From Nonomuraea spiralis (GTDB taxonomy: Bacteria; Actinomycetota; Actinomycetes; Streptosporangiales; Streptosporangiaceae), in the NCBI RefSeq assembly GCF_014648435.1, contig NZ_BMRC01000018.1, forward strand, positions 148,602-184,760: 36,159 nucleotides of DNA. Reading direction: 5' to 3'. The notes below the pieces were generated by a model. The model was not told the origin of the DNA. It was given only the letters and a program-made list of their open reading frames with translations, and did not search any database. A program made the translations under genes and the position numbers. Positions 23,432-31,870 of the stretch are shown one piece after another (the stretch's first letter is position 1; each line of letters opens with the position of its first letter).

Positions 23432-24477
23432 GATGCGGCTTCCTCCAGTGACACGGCGCGCCCGGTGCGCGCAGACTCCCGCGCTGCCTCGATCGTGCGC
23501 ACGGTGGCGATGCTGTCCTGTACTGATGTCCTGGCCGGCGTCCCGGTTCGAATGCCGGCGAGGAAGTCGCGCAGTTGCGCGGTGAACGGATCGTCGCCCA
23601 GCACGACCTGGCCGGACCGACCCGGCAGGCCGGCCCCCGTCGCAGGTGTCTCCTGCCGGAGCGACACCGTGAGCGTCTGTGCCGAGTCCGAGTCGTATGC
23701 CAGCATGCCCGACGTCCCTGCCACTTCGATGCGGGTGCGGAACCGTGCTGCCGGTTGCGCCCAGGAGGCGCTCAGATGCGAAAGTGAGCCGGAGGCGTGG
23801 GTGAGGACCGCGTACGCGTGATCGTCGACAAGGTCCGACATGACGCGCAGCGTCTTCGTGTAAACCCGGACCACTGGCCCGGCCAACCAGGACGCGAAGT
23901 CGATGTCGTGCGACATCAGATCGGCAATGATGCCGCCGGATCGCGCCTCGTCGAAAATCCAGGCGCCCGCCGGCCGCTCCGGAAGCGCGCTTTCGCGAGC
24001 CAGGCGGACGAGCGCGACGTCGCCGACCTTGCCTTGGGCGACAGCGCTGCGAACCGTGTGGTATTCGGGGTAGTAGCGGACGACATGGCCGATGTAGAGC
24101 CCCACTCCGGCCTCCGCGCACGCAGCGGCGATCGCTTCAGCGTCGGTGACCGTGAGCGCCAGCGGCTTCTCGCACACCACGTGTCTACCGCGTGCAGCGG
24201 CAGCCAACGCGAACGGCTGATGCAGGTCTGTGGGCAGGCAGATGTCGACGATGTCGACGCTGTCAAGCAGATCATCGAAGTCGTCGCAGCGGGTCGCACC
24301 GCTCATTGCCGCTACGGCGTCGGCGCCGGACCGCCCCCAGATTCGCAGGTCGACATCCAGCCGGGCCCAGGCCTGGGCGTGCACCTGACCGATGAAGCCG
24401 GTACCGACAACGCCCACCCGAGGCCGGCGGTCGGCCCAGTCGCGTTGTCGTACCCGTGGTGTGCGCGCTTGTGTCAT
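23428..24477 (-). CDS. Gfo/Idh/MocA-family oxidoreductase
   Basis: 349 aa. A classical nucleotide-binding start, VGVVGTGFIGQVHAQAW (GxGxxG), is followed by LRIWGRSG, VDICLPTDLHQPFALAAAAR and VVCEKPLALTV with EKP. The substrate domain contains YIGHVVRYYPEYHTVRSAV, GGIIADLMSHDIDFASWL (the H-D pair expected for catalysis) and a long beta sheet (RIEVAGTSGMLAYDSDSAQT). ATG 24477 is 36 nt after the ABC ATPase stop, and the 3' end overlaps the second dehydrogenase. Two family members together suggest successive redox steps, such as oxidation and later reduction of a keto intermediate. Confidence 0.9.
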   Translation of the reverse strand: MTQARTPRVRQRDWADRRPRVGVVGTGFIGQVHAQAWARLDVDLRIWGRSGADAVAAMSGATRCDDFDDLLDSVDIVDICLPTDLHQPFALAAAARGRHVVCEKPLALTVTDAEAIAAACAEAGVGLYIGHVVRYYPEYHTVRSAVAQGKVGDVALVRLARESALPERPAGAWIFDEARSGGIIADLMSHDIDFASWLAGPVVRVYTKTLRVMSDLVDDHAYAVLTHASGSLSHLSASWAQPAARFRTRIEVAGTSGMLAYDSDSAQTLTVSLRQETPATGAGLPGRSGQVVLGDDPFTAQLRDFLAGIRTGTPARTSVQDSIATVRTIEAARESARTGRAVSLEEAAS

Positions 24478-24513
24478 GTCCTCTGTCTCGTCTCGCTGTA
24501 TTGCTCGTGCTGA

Positions 24514-25308
24514 TTACTGGTTCTTGCGCACCCTGGACAGGAACGCCTTCGTCCGTTCGTGCTGCGGGTTACCGAACAGCTCGTTCGGCGAACCCGATTC
24601 GACGATCCGGCCGTCGTCCATGAAGAACGCCGAGTCGGCGACCTGCGTGGCAAAGCCCATCTCGTGGGTGACGACCAGCATCGTCATGCCGTCGGTCGCG
24701 AGGTCGCGCATCACGTCCAGCACCTCGCCCACAAGTTCCGGATCCAGCGCCGAGGTGGGTTCGTCGAACAGCATCAGCTTGGGCTGCATCGCCAGGGCCC
24801 TTGCGATGGCCACACGTTGCTGCTCACCACCGGACAGCTGCGCCGGCCGGTTCGCCGCCTTGCGGCCCAGGCCGACCCGGTCGAGCAGGGCGGCTGCCCG
24901 CACCTTCGCTTCGGCGCGGCCCATTCGCTTGAGCAGCACGGGGGCATGCATGATGTTCTCGAGCGCGGTCATATGGGCGAACAGGTTGAAACGCTGAAAG
25001 ACCATCCCGACGTCCTGTCGCTGCCGGGTGACCTCGACGGGTCTGCGCTCGATCAGCCGCCGCCCCACCTGCCGGTAGCCAACCAGCTCGCCGTTGGCCC
25101 ATAGCCTGCCGCCGTCGATGCGCTCGAGGCGGTTGACGCAACGCAGGAACGTGGACTTGCCGGACCCGGACGGCCCGACCAGCACGGCCACCTCACCCTG
25201 GTGGACTTCAAGGGTGATGTCCTTCAGCACGGCTGTCCGGCCGAAGTGTTTGGACACCTTCTCGGCTCGGATGACCGGTCCGCTGCCGTTCTCGTTCAGG
25301 CCGCTCAT
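24514..25308 (-). CDS. Polar amino-acid-type ABC transporter ATPase
   Basis: 264 aa. It shows VLVGPSGSGKSTFLRCVNRL (Walker A), MVFQRFNLFAHMTALENIMH (Q-loop), LSGGEQQRVAIARALAM (signature), LMLFDEPTSALDPELVGEVL (Walker B and D-loop) and VTHEMGFATQVADSAFFMDD (H-loop). This is the GlnQ/HisP pattern. Compared with GlnQ there is a longer stretch at about residues 75-95 (GYRQVGRRLIERRPVEVTRQ) before the Q-loop, as in some opine or ectoine-type importers. It overlaps the permease stop by 4 nt. It energises import by the permease and binding protein upstream. Confidence 0.92.
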   Translation of the reverse strand: MSGLNENGSGPVIRAEKVSKHFGRTAVLKDITLEVHQGEVAVLVGPSGSGKSTFLRCVNRLERIDGGRLWANGELVGYRQVGRRLIERRPVEVTRQRQDVGMVFQRFNLFAHMTALENIMHAPVLLKRMGRAEAKVRAAALLDRVGLGRKAANRPAQLSGGEQQRVAIARALAMQPKLMLFDEPTSALDPELVGEVLDVMRDLATDGMTMLVVTHEMGFATQVADSAFFMDDGRIVESGSPNELFGNPQHERTKAFLSRVRKNQ

Positions 25309-26255
25309 GCTGGGCCTCCTTCACTTACGAAGAGCCTGCGGAGCAGCCCCGGGCGGGCGGGGGCGACCCCGGCCTTGCCGTAGCGTCGTTCGAGGAAGTG
25401 CTGGCCCACGCTCAGCACGCTGACCAGGGCGAGGTACCAGATCGCGGCCACCGCGAGAAGCGGCATGACCTTGAAGTTGTTTGAGTAGATGCTCTGCACC
25501 GCCGTCAGCAGCTCCTGGCCGCCGACGATCGCCACCAGTGAGGTGGCCTTGAGCATGCTGATCGTCTGATTGCCCAGCGGCGGCACGATGACCCGCATCG
25601 CCTGCGGGAGAACGATCGTGCGCATGGCCTGGCGGCCGCTCAGGCCGAGCGCCGCGGCGGCCTCGCTCTGCCCCACGTCGACAGAGATCAGGCCGGCCCG
25701 GACGATCTCGGCGTTGTAGGCGGCCTCGTTCAGGGTGAGCGCGATGATCGCGGCGACGGTCGCCGGGATCAGCACGCTCGTAACCTGCTCGTAGAAGGTG
25801 ATGTCGGTGAACGGGATGCCGATGACCACCCGTGGGTACAAGGCCCCGAGGAATCCCCAGAAGATGATCTGGACGAGCAGCGGCGTACCTCGGAAGAACC
25901 AGATGTACAGCCAGGCGACGCCACTGAGCACCCGGTTCTCCGACAGCCGCATCACCGCGAGCAGTACCGACAGGGCCACGCCCAACACCATCGAGACGAC
26001 GGTCAGCATCAAGGTGACCCCGACGCCCTTGATGATGTAGGGCTCGAACAGATAGTGCCCGATGGTCGCGACGTCCAGGTTGGGGTTCGTGAACAGCGAC
26101 CAGATGACCAGGCCAAGAGCCACGAGGACCACGAGGCCGGACAGGTACCGCCATGGATGGCGTAGCGGCACGACGACGAACTCATCTGTTCGAGTCGTGA
26201 CCTCGCTTCTACTGCTCAGTGGGGCGCGGGGCGCTGCCCCTCGGGATTCCGTCAT
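25305..26255 (-). CDS. Polar amino-acid-type ABC transporter permease
   Basis: 316 aa, longer than GlnP because of an N-terminal extra helix (YLSGLVVLVALGLVIWSLFT). The core has five TM helices (GVGVTLMLTVVSMVLGVALS, GVAWLYIWFFRGTPLLVQII, a long loop with IPFTDITFYEQVTSVLIPA, ALTLNEAAYNAEIVRAGLIS and a final helix). The EAA-type coupling motif is EAAAALGLSGRQAMRTIVLP. The RGTPLLVQI segment is characteristic of the HisM/GlnP family. ATG 26255 follows GGAG at about 8 nt. One permease gene implies a homodimeric channel. Confidence 0.9.
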   Translation of the reverse strand: MTESRGAAPRAPLSSRSEVTTRTDEFVVVPLRHPWRYLSGLVVLVALGLVIWSLFTNPNLDVATIGHYLFEPYIIKGVGVTLMLTVVSMVLGVALSVLLAVMRLSENRVLSGVAWLYIWFFRGTPLLVQIIFWGFLGALYPRVVIGIPFTDITFYEQVTSVLIPATVAAIIALTLNEAAYNAEIVRAGLISVDVGQSEAAAALGLSGRQAMRTIVLPQAMRVIVPPLGNQTISMLKATSLVAIVGGQELLTAVQSIYSNNFKVMPLLAVAAIWYLALVSVLSVGQHFLERRYGKAGVAPARPGLLRRLFVSEGGPA

Positions 26256-26339
26256 GAGTGCATCTCCTACGATGGTCGGCGGTCCGCCGGTGGCGAACGC
26301 GATGGCCCGTCGAACCGCCGATGGTCGCGTCGGTGTGGG

Positions 26340-27329
26340 CTAGTTGATCGCGCCGTTGATCACGGCCGAAGTCACGCCGATCGACGCCAGGTCCCACTTG
26401 CTGTAGATGCGGCCGTAAGTGCCGTCGTCGAGCAACGACTGCAACGCGGCCTGGATGGCCTTCGCCAAGTCTTCATTCGCGTTCAAGACGCCGATGCCGT
26501 TCGGGTTCGCCTTGTAGCCGTTCGGCTCGGCGGGGTCTTCCACCGCGGTGAGCTTGTCCGGCTGGCTCTTCGCGATCATGATCGCGTTGACCTTCGCGGT
26601 GAAGTACACCTCAGTGGCCTGGGAAAGCAGGGCCTGCAAGCCCGCCGCCTCGTCCGGGTACCCAATGATCTTCATCGGACGGGCGCCGCAGGAAGCCTTG
26701 CTGTAGTCCTCGAGGAGCGTCTGCAGCGTGGTCGATCTTACTGCGGCGACCTTCACACCACACAGGTCCGCGAGCGTCTTGATCTGGCTGTTCCCGTGCC
26801 GCGCCAGCGCGGCGGCGCCTGTCTTCGAGTAGTCGACGAAGGTGACGGCCTCCTGCCGCGCCTTGAGGTCCGCGATGCCCGTGACAACGTTGTGGCTGCC
26901 GGCCTGCAGTCCGGGGATCAGGCTGTCGAACGGCTGCGCCTTGTACGAGGCGACAGTGCCGAGCCGCGCTGCGATAGCCTGCGTAAGATCGTAATCGAGG
27001 CCCTTGAACTTGTCGGTGACCCCGGGTTCACTGAAGTCGATGAACGGCGGATGGGGGATGTTCGCGGCGATGACCAGGCCGTCCTTGGCGAACCGATCGG
27101 GCAACAGCGCAGCAGCCTTGTCATCCTTGGCCACCGGGCCCACGCCCTCGATCGTCACCGCGGCAGGCGTCGGCGCGTTCCCCGATTGGTCGTTGCCGGA
27201 CGAGCCGCAGCCGGCGAGCGTGACGACCGCCGCCGTGAGAAGGGCGATCCGGCGAAGTGCTCGCGGCGGGCGGACAGCGGCGGTTGATGCCGAAGCAGGC
27301 GAACCGAGGCGTCTTGGGATGGCAGACAT
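26340..27329 (-). CDS. Extracellular solute-binding lipoprotein, family 3
   Basis: 329 aa. It has a basic N-region (RPPRALRRIA), a hydrophobic stretch and the lipobox LAGC with the modified cysteine at residue 41. The mature protein has family-3 features: FAKDGLVIAANIPHPPFIDF, LDYDLTQAIAARLGTVASYK, LIPGLQAGSHNVVTGIADLK, VTFVDYSKTGAAALARHGNS, TLADLCGVKVAAVRSTTLQT and NGIGVLNANEDLAKAIQAAL. The ligand is probably a polar amino acid or amino-sugar/opine-like compound, given the dehydrogenases in the operon. It is first in its operon, divergent from the ROK regulator. Confidence 0.9.
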   Translation of the reverse strand: MSAIPRRLGSPASASTAAVRPPRALRRIALLTAAVVTLAGCGSSGNDQSGNAPTPAAVTIEGVGPVAKDDKAAALLPDRFAKDGLVIAANIPHPPFIDFSEPGVTDKFKGLDYDLTQAIAARLGTVASYKAQPFDSLIPGLQAGSHNVVTGIADLKARQEAVTFVDYSKTGAAALARHGNSQIKTLADLCGVKVAAVRSTTLQTLLEDYSKASCGARPMKIIGYPDEAAGLQALLSQATEVYFTAKVNAIMIAKSQPDKLTAVEDPAEPNGYKANPNGIGVLNANEDLAKAIQAALQSLLDDGTYGRIYSKWDLASIGVTSAVINGAIN

Positions 27330-27392
27330 GGTGGATCCTTACTGGTCCGGGGCTCCGGCGCGTCGACTCACTGAGCCGGGGTGATGTATTTT

Positions 27393-27406
27393 GTTCTCGT
27401 GAGAAC
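27393..27406. promoter_or_regulatory. 14-bp palindromic operator candidate for the ROK regulator
   Basis: GTTCTC-GT-GAGAAC is a palindrome with perfect 6-bp arms in the 120-bp divergent region between the solute-binding protein gene and the ROK gene, surrounded by A/T-rich sequence unusual for this genome. It is a natural site for the ROK repressor to control both units. No convincing -35/-10 pair could be fixed. Confidence 0.5.
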
Positions 27407-27449
27407 TTTATCTGGGCCAGACCGTAGCGGAGGATCCAGCACGTTGGCA

Positions 27450-28616
27450 ATGCCCACGACCACACCAACGGCCAGTGGCCGGCTGCTGCAGGCACTGCAT
27501 GCCGGAGGCCCGATGAGCAGGGCCGAGGCAACCGCTGCGGCGCACCTCGCGCGCAGCGCCGCCGGGGCGGCAGCCGAGGAGCTGCGGACTCTAGGGCTGC
27601 TCGAGATCAACGAATCCCGCGCCGAGGCAGGCCGCCTCGGCCGGCCGTCCCCCGGTTTGAGCCTGCGCCCAGGTAGCGCCACCGTCCTGGCCGGGGCACT
27701 GCATCCGGACGCCGTCGAGTTGGCGATCGTCGACCTGAATCGAACGATCATGCACCGCGAAACCATCGACCTCGCGATACCCGCCCTTCCACCCGACCAG
27801 GCCATACCCGCAGTAGCCCGCCACCTCAACGCGCTACTGGGCAGCTCCGCTGCCGCCAAGTGCACCGCGATCGGCATCTCGCTGCCCGGCATGATCAGCG
27901 ATTCCGATGGCATCGCGCGCGCCGTGCTCCCGCTGGCATGGCGAGAAGTTCCGGTAGGCGAACTGCTCGCCGCCCGCTTGCGCACCGACCTGCCGATCCA
28001 CCTCGGTCACGACGCCACCTTCGGCGCCCTGGCAGAGTTCCGTGCCGGCGCCGGACGCGGCGCGCATCGAATGCTCTTCCTCACCTCGCAACAAGTCGGG
28101 GTCGGCAGCGCGTTGATCACCTCGGCACACCTGGGCGGACACCTTGGGCACACCCTGCAGGCCGGCCACCTCATCGTGGACCCGACCGGCCCGGCGTGCA
28201 GCTGCGGCTCCCACGGCTGCCTTGAGCTGTTCGTCGACGGCAGAGCGATCGCCGCCGCACTCCGCCTGCCTCCCACAACCTCGGCCGCTGAGCTGCACCG
28301 TGCGCTCCAGTCGGGGATCCTGGAAGATCGTCCGGCACGACCCCTCGCCGAAGTACTAGATGCTCTATCGGTCGGGCTGATCAGCCTCGTCAACACCCTC
28401 GGGCCAGACCGTGTGGTCCTCGCGGGGCTGCTGGCTCCGCTCGCTCGAGCATGGCGCCGGCAGCTGGAGGAGGCGCTGGGCCGTTCCGTAGTCGCCCAAG
28501 TCGAGCCAGTCAGTCTGCGCGTCGCAACACTGGATGACGCGGTATTGCTTGGAGTTGCAGAGCGGGCATTCACCCCCTTAATGCATGATCCAGTACGCAC
28601 ACTGTCCCAAGGCTAA
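27450..28616 (+). CDS. ROK-family transcriptional regulator
   Basis: 388 aa. The N-terminal winged helix is RLLQALHAGGPMSRAEATAA, AHLARSAAGAAAEELRTLGL then EAGRLGRPSPGL. The ROK domain follows, with VLAGALHPDAVELAIVDLNR, AIGISLPGMISDSDGIAR, LGHDATFGALAEFRAG, HLGHTLQAGHLIVDP and the zinc motif CSCGSHGCLE. Sugar or sugar-derivative effectors are usual. The start is uncertain: GGAGG (27429-27433) is 10 nt from TTG 27444 and 16 nt from ATG 27450, and the frame is open from 27381. Its place divergent from the ABC/dehydrogenase operon makes it the likely repressor. Confidence 0.85.
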   Translation: MPTTTPTASGRLLQALHAGGPMSRAEATAAAHLARSAAGAAAEELRTLGLLEINESRAEAGRLGRPSPGLSLRPGSATVLAGALHPDAVELAIVDLNRTIMHRETIDLAIPALPPDQAIPAVARHLNALLGSSAAAKCTAIGISLPGMISDSDGIARAVLPLAWREVPVGELLAARLRTDLPIHLGHDATFGALAEFRAGAGRGAHRMLFLTSQQVGVGSALITSAHLGGHLGHTLQAGHLIVDPTGPACSCGSHGCLELFVDGRAIAAALRLPPTTSAAELHRALQSGILEDRPARPLAEVLDALSVGLISLVNTLGPDRVVLAGLLAPLARAWRRQLEEALGRSVVAQVEPVSLRVATLDDAVLLGVAERAFTPLMHDPVRTLSQG

Positions 28617-28646
28617 AAAGGGGTCCCCCTGACAACGGGCACAATT

Positions 28647-28905
28647 GTGCATCCCGGGTTCTGCGGCGCGAAGCGGGAATGCGCCGACGGTGTCGCGCCA
28701 CGACGCGCCACCAGCCATCTTGCCCGCCGCGCCGGCACACCCGCGATCCTGGCTTGTGTCCTGGCCGACGGAGGAATCGGCGAAGTCATTCGCCTGCGCC
28801 CGTGGCCCGACCACGGTTGCCTTCTGTGCCGGCGTCAGGCGCTCGCCGACGAGGGCACCCTTGATCCCGGACCAGTGCTCGAAGCCGGTTACGGCATGGG
28901 AACGC
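28647..28905 (+). pseudogene. Fragment of a ThiF/E1-like adenylyltransferase
   Basis: The translation includes ILACVLADGGIGEVIRLRPW, PDHGCLLCRRQALADEGTLD and PGPVLEAGYGMGT. The 'DGG.GEV.R.RP.PDHGCLLCRR' segment with its CxxC matches actinobacterial ThiF-family proteins in which two cysteines help bind zinc. Neither the nucleotide-binding Rossmann part nor the C-terminal end is present. Homology stops at about 28905, where unrelated sequence continues the frame. It is clearly a remnant. Confidence 0.5.
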
Positions 28906-29163
28906 TGCTCCTGACCATCGACGACCTCGCCGGAGGTCTCATCGATCCTGCTCGACTGCCGCGGCGCGGAGCGCTTGCTCTCAGCGGCCGAAGATGGGCG
29001 ATGAGCGGCGTTCCGGCAGGTCGGCAGCTTTCGAGGACGGCCTGTCCCGAAGGTCGTAGCTGGCTGAGCTTCCACACCCCGCTACTTGAGCCCTGCCGTA
29101 CGACCCGCTCCGCGCTCTGCCGACACCTCGGGCACCCGGATCCCGGCGCTCTGGAGGAGAACG
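28906..29163. other. Open frame without recognisable protein
   Basis: The frame of the ThiF-like fragment stays open to 29174 (LLLTIDDLAGGLIDPARL and onward), but the sequence is not convincingly protein-like and its end overlaps a better-supported start at 29164. It is treated as non-coding mosaic DNA. Confidence 0.3.
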
Positions 29164-29328
29164 ATGACGCCTGACCCTCTCGTGACGATGATCGCCAAAT
29201 CGATGATCGACGCGCAAACCACGGCTGATGTCCCGTACCCGCTGCGCGCCCACCAGGACGCCCCTCGAGTGGCCGCGGACCTGCGCGCCGCAGGGATGGT
29301 AACCGGCAGCTCATCGGCGACCGACGCC
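29164..29328 (+). pseudogene. N-terminal gene fragment with intact ribosome site
   Basis: ATG 29164 follows GGAGGAG at about 4 nt and reads MTPDPLVTMIAKSMIDAQTT, ADVPYPLRAHQDAPRVAADL and RAAGMVTGSSSATD before running into the antisense of a reductase fragment at about 29330. The helical start (IAKSMIDAQ...APRVAADLRAAGM) looks genuine. The family is unknown. The frame stays open to 29634, but that part is an antisense shadow. Confidence 0.4.
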
Positions 29329-29329
29329 C

Positions 29330-29700
29330 CGTCCCGTACGGCCGCCTTCGCCGCGCCGTACGGAGTGATCGCGTCAGGAGACGCACGTCTCGTCGTAGCC
29401 GCTCGCCGCACCGGAGAACACCGCGTCGCCGGACACCTGAACCAAGCGGCCATCAGCAGCCGAGACCGCCGGCGCCACGTTCACCGCTCACGTCGCGGTG
29501 GTCGCCCAATCCGCCTGCCTGTACGCGGCGTTGACGACCGCATCTGGCCGGACCTCACCCACCAGCGCGTCTACGTCGGCTCGTCGGCGCACATCGAGGG
29601 GCAACCACTCAACCCCCCTACGGTCTTGTCCTGATCGCGTCAGGGAGGTCGCGGCCACCTCATGCTCGCCCTCCAAGCCCGCAGTGCCACCGGACGTTTC
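29330..29700 (-). pseudogene. Decayed dTDP-4-dehydrorhamnose-reductase-like (RmlD) gene
   Basis: Minus-strand reading gives EHEVAATSLT, GVEWLPLDVRRRADVDALVG, EVRPDAVVNAAYRQADWATT, an in-frame TGA at 29490-29488, then NVAPAVSAADGRLVQVSGDA, VFSGAASGYDETCVS, a second break near 29385, and DAITPYGAAKAAVR. These are RmlD/extended-SDR blocks: strand 2 to helix 3 with 'PDaVVNaAa', 'lvqvSsDaVFdG' and the catalytic YGAAK. Both the N-terminal GxxGxxG and the C-terminal substrate domain are missing. It is non-functional. Confidence 0.55.
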
Positions 29701-29888
29701 ACGTCCCACGTCGGCACAGCTGCTGGAGATGGGCGTTCTCGCCATAAACAGCGGAAAGCCGACTCAGGAGAGGAATACCTGTTCCGCGTCTCCGACGGGC
29801 CACGGCGCGCAGTTGTCGCAGATAGATTGTCGGTGGCCCGCATGTCACATTTGCCCGGCTCGGAAGGGCCCGTCGATCGGGAGGCTTC

Positions 29889-31169
29889 TTGAGGCAGCGG
29901 CCTTTCCTCGCGGCCCGCATCGACCAATGGTCACGGCGACATCCCAGGCGTCTGGACGTGGCGCTGGCCGCTCTGCTCTGGCTGGTGTTCGGCCTCTGGA
30001 GCGCGTGGGCGGGCCCACCGGCCTTCCTCCTGGCCACCGCGGCCATCCTCCCGCTCGCCGTTCGGCGGCGGCATCCAGTCGCCGTCCTCGTCTGGACGGC
30101 CGTGCTCTTCGGCATCCAGCTCGTGTTCATCGACGAGCCGTTGCCGGCGAACATCCCGCAGGGGATCGTGATCTACTCTGTCGCCGCGCATGTCGCGTCG
30201 CTCACGATCCGCCTGCTCGGCCTGGGCGCCGCGCTCGCCGGCGCCGTGCTGGCCGCCCTTCGCTGGAGCACCCCGCCGGACTACATGGCGAACGTGATCG
30301 AGACATCGGTGTTCCTGGCTGCCCTGTCCGTCCTTGTCTGGGTCAACGGCAATCTCGTCCGCGGTCGTCAGGCCAACGTGCGCGCGCTGCACGAGGCGAA
30401 CACCCGGTTGGAGGAGAGCCGGTTGCAACGCGAGCGGTTCGCGGCACAACAACGGCGCATCGCCGCGGCACAGGAGATTCATGACATCGTGGCCCACTCG
30501 CTCACCGTGGTGATCGTGCAGGCCGACGGCGCCGAGTACGCCGCCCGGCATGCCGAGCCGTGGGACCGTGCGGACGCCGCGGACGCCGTCGCGACCATCG
30601 GGCGTACCGCGCGATCGGCGCTCACCGAGGTACGCGGCGTCATCGAGGTGCTCCGCGACCCCGACACCGGCCCGGACGAGCCAGGCGGGGGCCGGCCGGC
30701 ACAGGCGGGGTCGGCCGAGATGCTTCAGCTGGTGGAGTCGGTGCGGGCGGCGGGACTCCTGGTCGACGTGGAAGCCGAGCGGGCCGTGCTCGACAGCGTC
30801 CCTTCCGCGGTACGATCCGCTGTGCTCCGTGTCGTTCAAGAGTCCCTGACCAACGTGCTCAAGCACGCGGGCCCGCATGCCACGGCCCGTGTGACCCTCC
30901 GGCGGGCGGGGCCGGGGATCACGATACGCGTCGAGGACGACGGCGTCGGCGCCCGGCAGGCCGGACGGCCTCAGCCGCCCGCGACTTCCTACGGGCTCGT
31001 CGGGATGGCCGAGCGCCTGAGGGAACTCGGCGGTGTGCTGGAGACCGGCTCCCCCACAGGCGGAGGCTTCGTGGTCGAGGCCGCGATCCCGATCACCGTG
31101 GCCACGGGTCCGGCTCGTCCCATCCCCTGGGGCGCCGCACCGGACGGAAGGGAAGGAGGCGGCCGATGA
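29889..31169 (+). CDS. NarL-type sensor histidine kinase (HisKA_3)
   Basis: 426 aa from TTG 29889, chosen because GGGAGG is at 4-5 nt and no ATG occurs before residue 133. The N-terminal half has about five TM helices (VALAALLWLVFGLWSAWAG, FLLATAAILPLAV, VAVLVWTAVLFGIQLVFI, LGLGAALAGAVLAAL, VFLAALSVLVWVNGNLV) and no large sensor domain. A coiled-coil-like linker (NTRLEESRLQRERFAAQQRR) leads to the H-box AAAQEIHDIVAHSLTVV, with the phospho-His at 198. The ATPase domain has VVQESLTNVLKHAG (N-box), VEDDGVG (G1) and YGLVGMAERLRELGG (G2). It overlaps the response regulator start (ATGA). Confidence 0.92.
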   Translation: MRQRPFLAARIDQWSRRHPRRLDVALAALLWLVFGLWSAWAGPPAFLLATAAILPLAVRRRHPVAVLVWTAVLFGIQLVFIDEPLPANIPQGIVIYSVAAHVASLTIRLLGLGAALAGAVLAALRWSTPPDYMANVIETSVFLAALSVLVWVNGNLVRGRQANVRALHEANTRLEESRLQRERFAAQQRRIAAAQEIHDIVAHSLTVVIVQADGAEYAARHAEPWDRADAADAVATIGRTARSALTEVRGVIEVLRDPDTGPDEPGGGRPAQAGSAEMLQLVESVRAAGLLVDVEAERAVLDSVPSAVRSAVLRVVQESLTNVLKHAGPHATARVTLRRAGPGITIRVEDDGVGARQAGRPQPPATSYGLVGMAERLRELGGVLETGSPTGGGFVVEAAIPITVATGPARPIPWGAAPDGREGGGR

Positions 31170-31870
31170 CGAGCGGTGACCGGCCCATCCGCGTCTTCCT
31201 CGTCGACGACCAGGAACTGGTGCGGGCCGGGTTCGCGATGATTCTGGACGCCACGGCGGATCTGCGGGTCGTAGGCTCGGCCGGCGACGGACAGACGGCA
31301 CTCGATGCCTTGCGGCGGCCCGAGCACAGCGCCGACGTCGTGTTGATGGACATACGCATGCCGGGTCTGGACGGCGTGGAGACCACCCGGCGGCTGCTCG
31401 CCGCTCCCGCCCCTCCGCGCGTCGTCATGCTGACGACGTTCGACGACCACGACCTTCTCATCGCCGCGTTGCGCGCCGGCGCGAGCGGGTTCCTGGTCAA
31501 GGACGCCGGTCCGGCGGACCTGCTCGCGGCGATCCGGGCAGCGGCCGCCGGCGAGGCCCCCGTCGCGCCGAGGCTCGTCCGCCGCCTGATCGACTCGTTC
31601 GTCCTCGCGCCGCCCGCGGCCGGCGCTGATTGCCGGCCTGCCGATTCCTCCCGGCTCGGCCGCCTCACCGCCCGCGAACGTGAGATCCTCGCGGCGGTCG
31701 GGCTCGGCCTGAGCAACTCCGAGATCGCCGCGCGGCTTCAGGTGGCCGAGTCGACCGTCAAGACGCATCTCGGCTCGGTGCTGCGCAAACTCGAGCTACG
31801 CGACCGCGTCCAGGCGGTCATCTTCGCCCGGACACAGGGACTGGCCGATGTCTCCCAGGGGATCGACTGA
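31166..31870 (+). CDS. NarL/FixJ-type response regulator
   Basis: 234 aa. The receiver domain has VFLVDDQELVRAGFAMIL, VVLMDIRMPGLDGVE with the phosphorylated Asp at residue 62, VVMLTTFDDHD, and FLVKDAG with the conserved Lys. A linker with DSFVLAPPAAG precedes the LuxR HTH (LTAREREILAAVGLGLSNSE, IAARLQVAESTVKTHLGSVL, RKLELRDRVQAVIFA). It is coupled to the kinase by ATGA. Its 3' end overlaps the convergent CPBP gene by 53 nt, so the protease gene may be a regulatory target or antisense partner. Confidence 0.93.
   Translation: MTSGDRPIRVFLVDDQELVRAGFAMILDATADLRVVGSAGDGQTALDALRRPEHSADVVLMDIRMPGLDGVETTRRLLAAPAPPRVVMLTTFDDHDLLIAALRAGASGFLVKDAGPADLLAAIRAAAAGEAPVAPRLVRRLIDSFVLAPPAAGADCRPADSSRLGRLTAREREILAAVGLGLSNSEIAARLQVAESTVKTHLGSVLRKLELRDRVQAVIFARTQGLADVSQGID

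Noticed and set aside
29931..31301. 456-codon minus-strand open frame opposite the histidine kinase
   Set aside because: The kinase has complete H, N and G motifs; the antisense frame has no recognisable domain.
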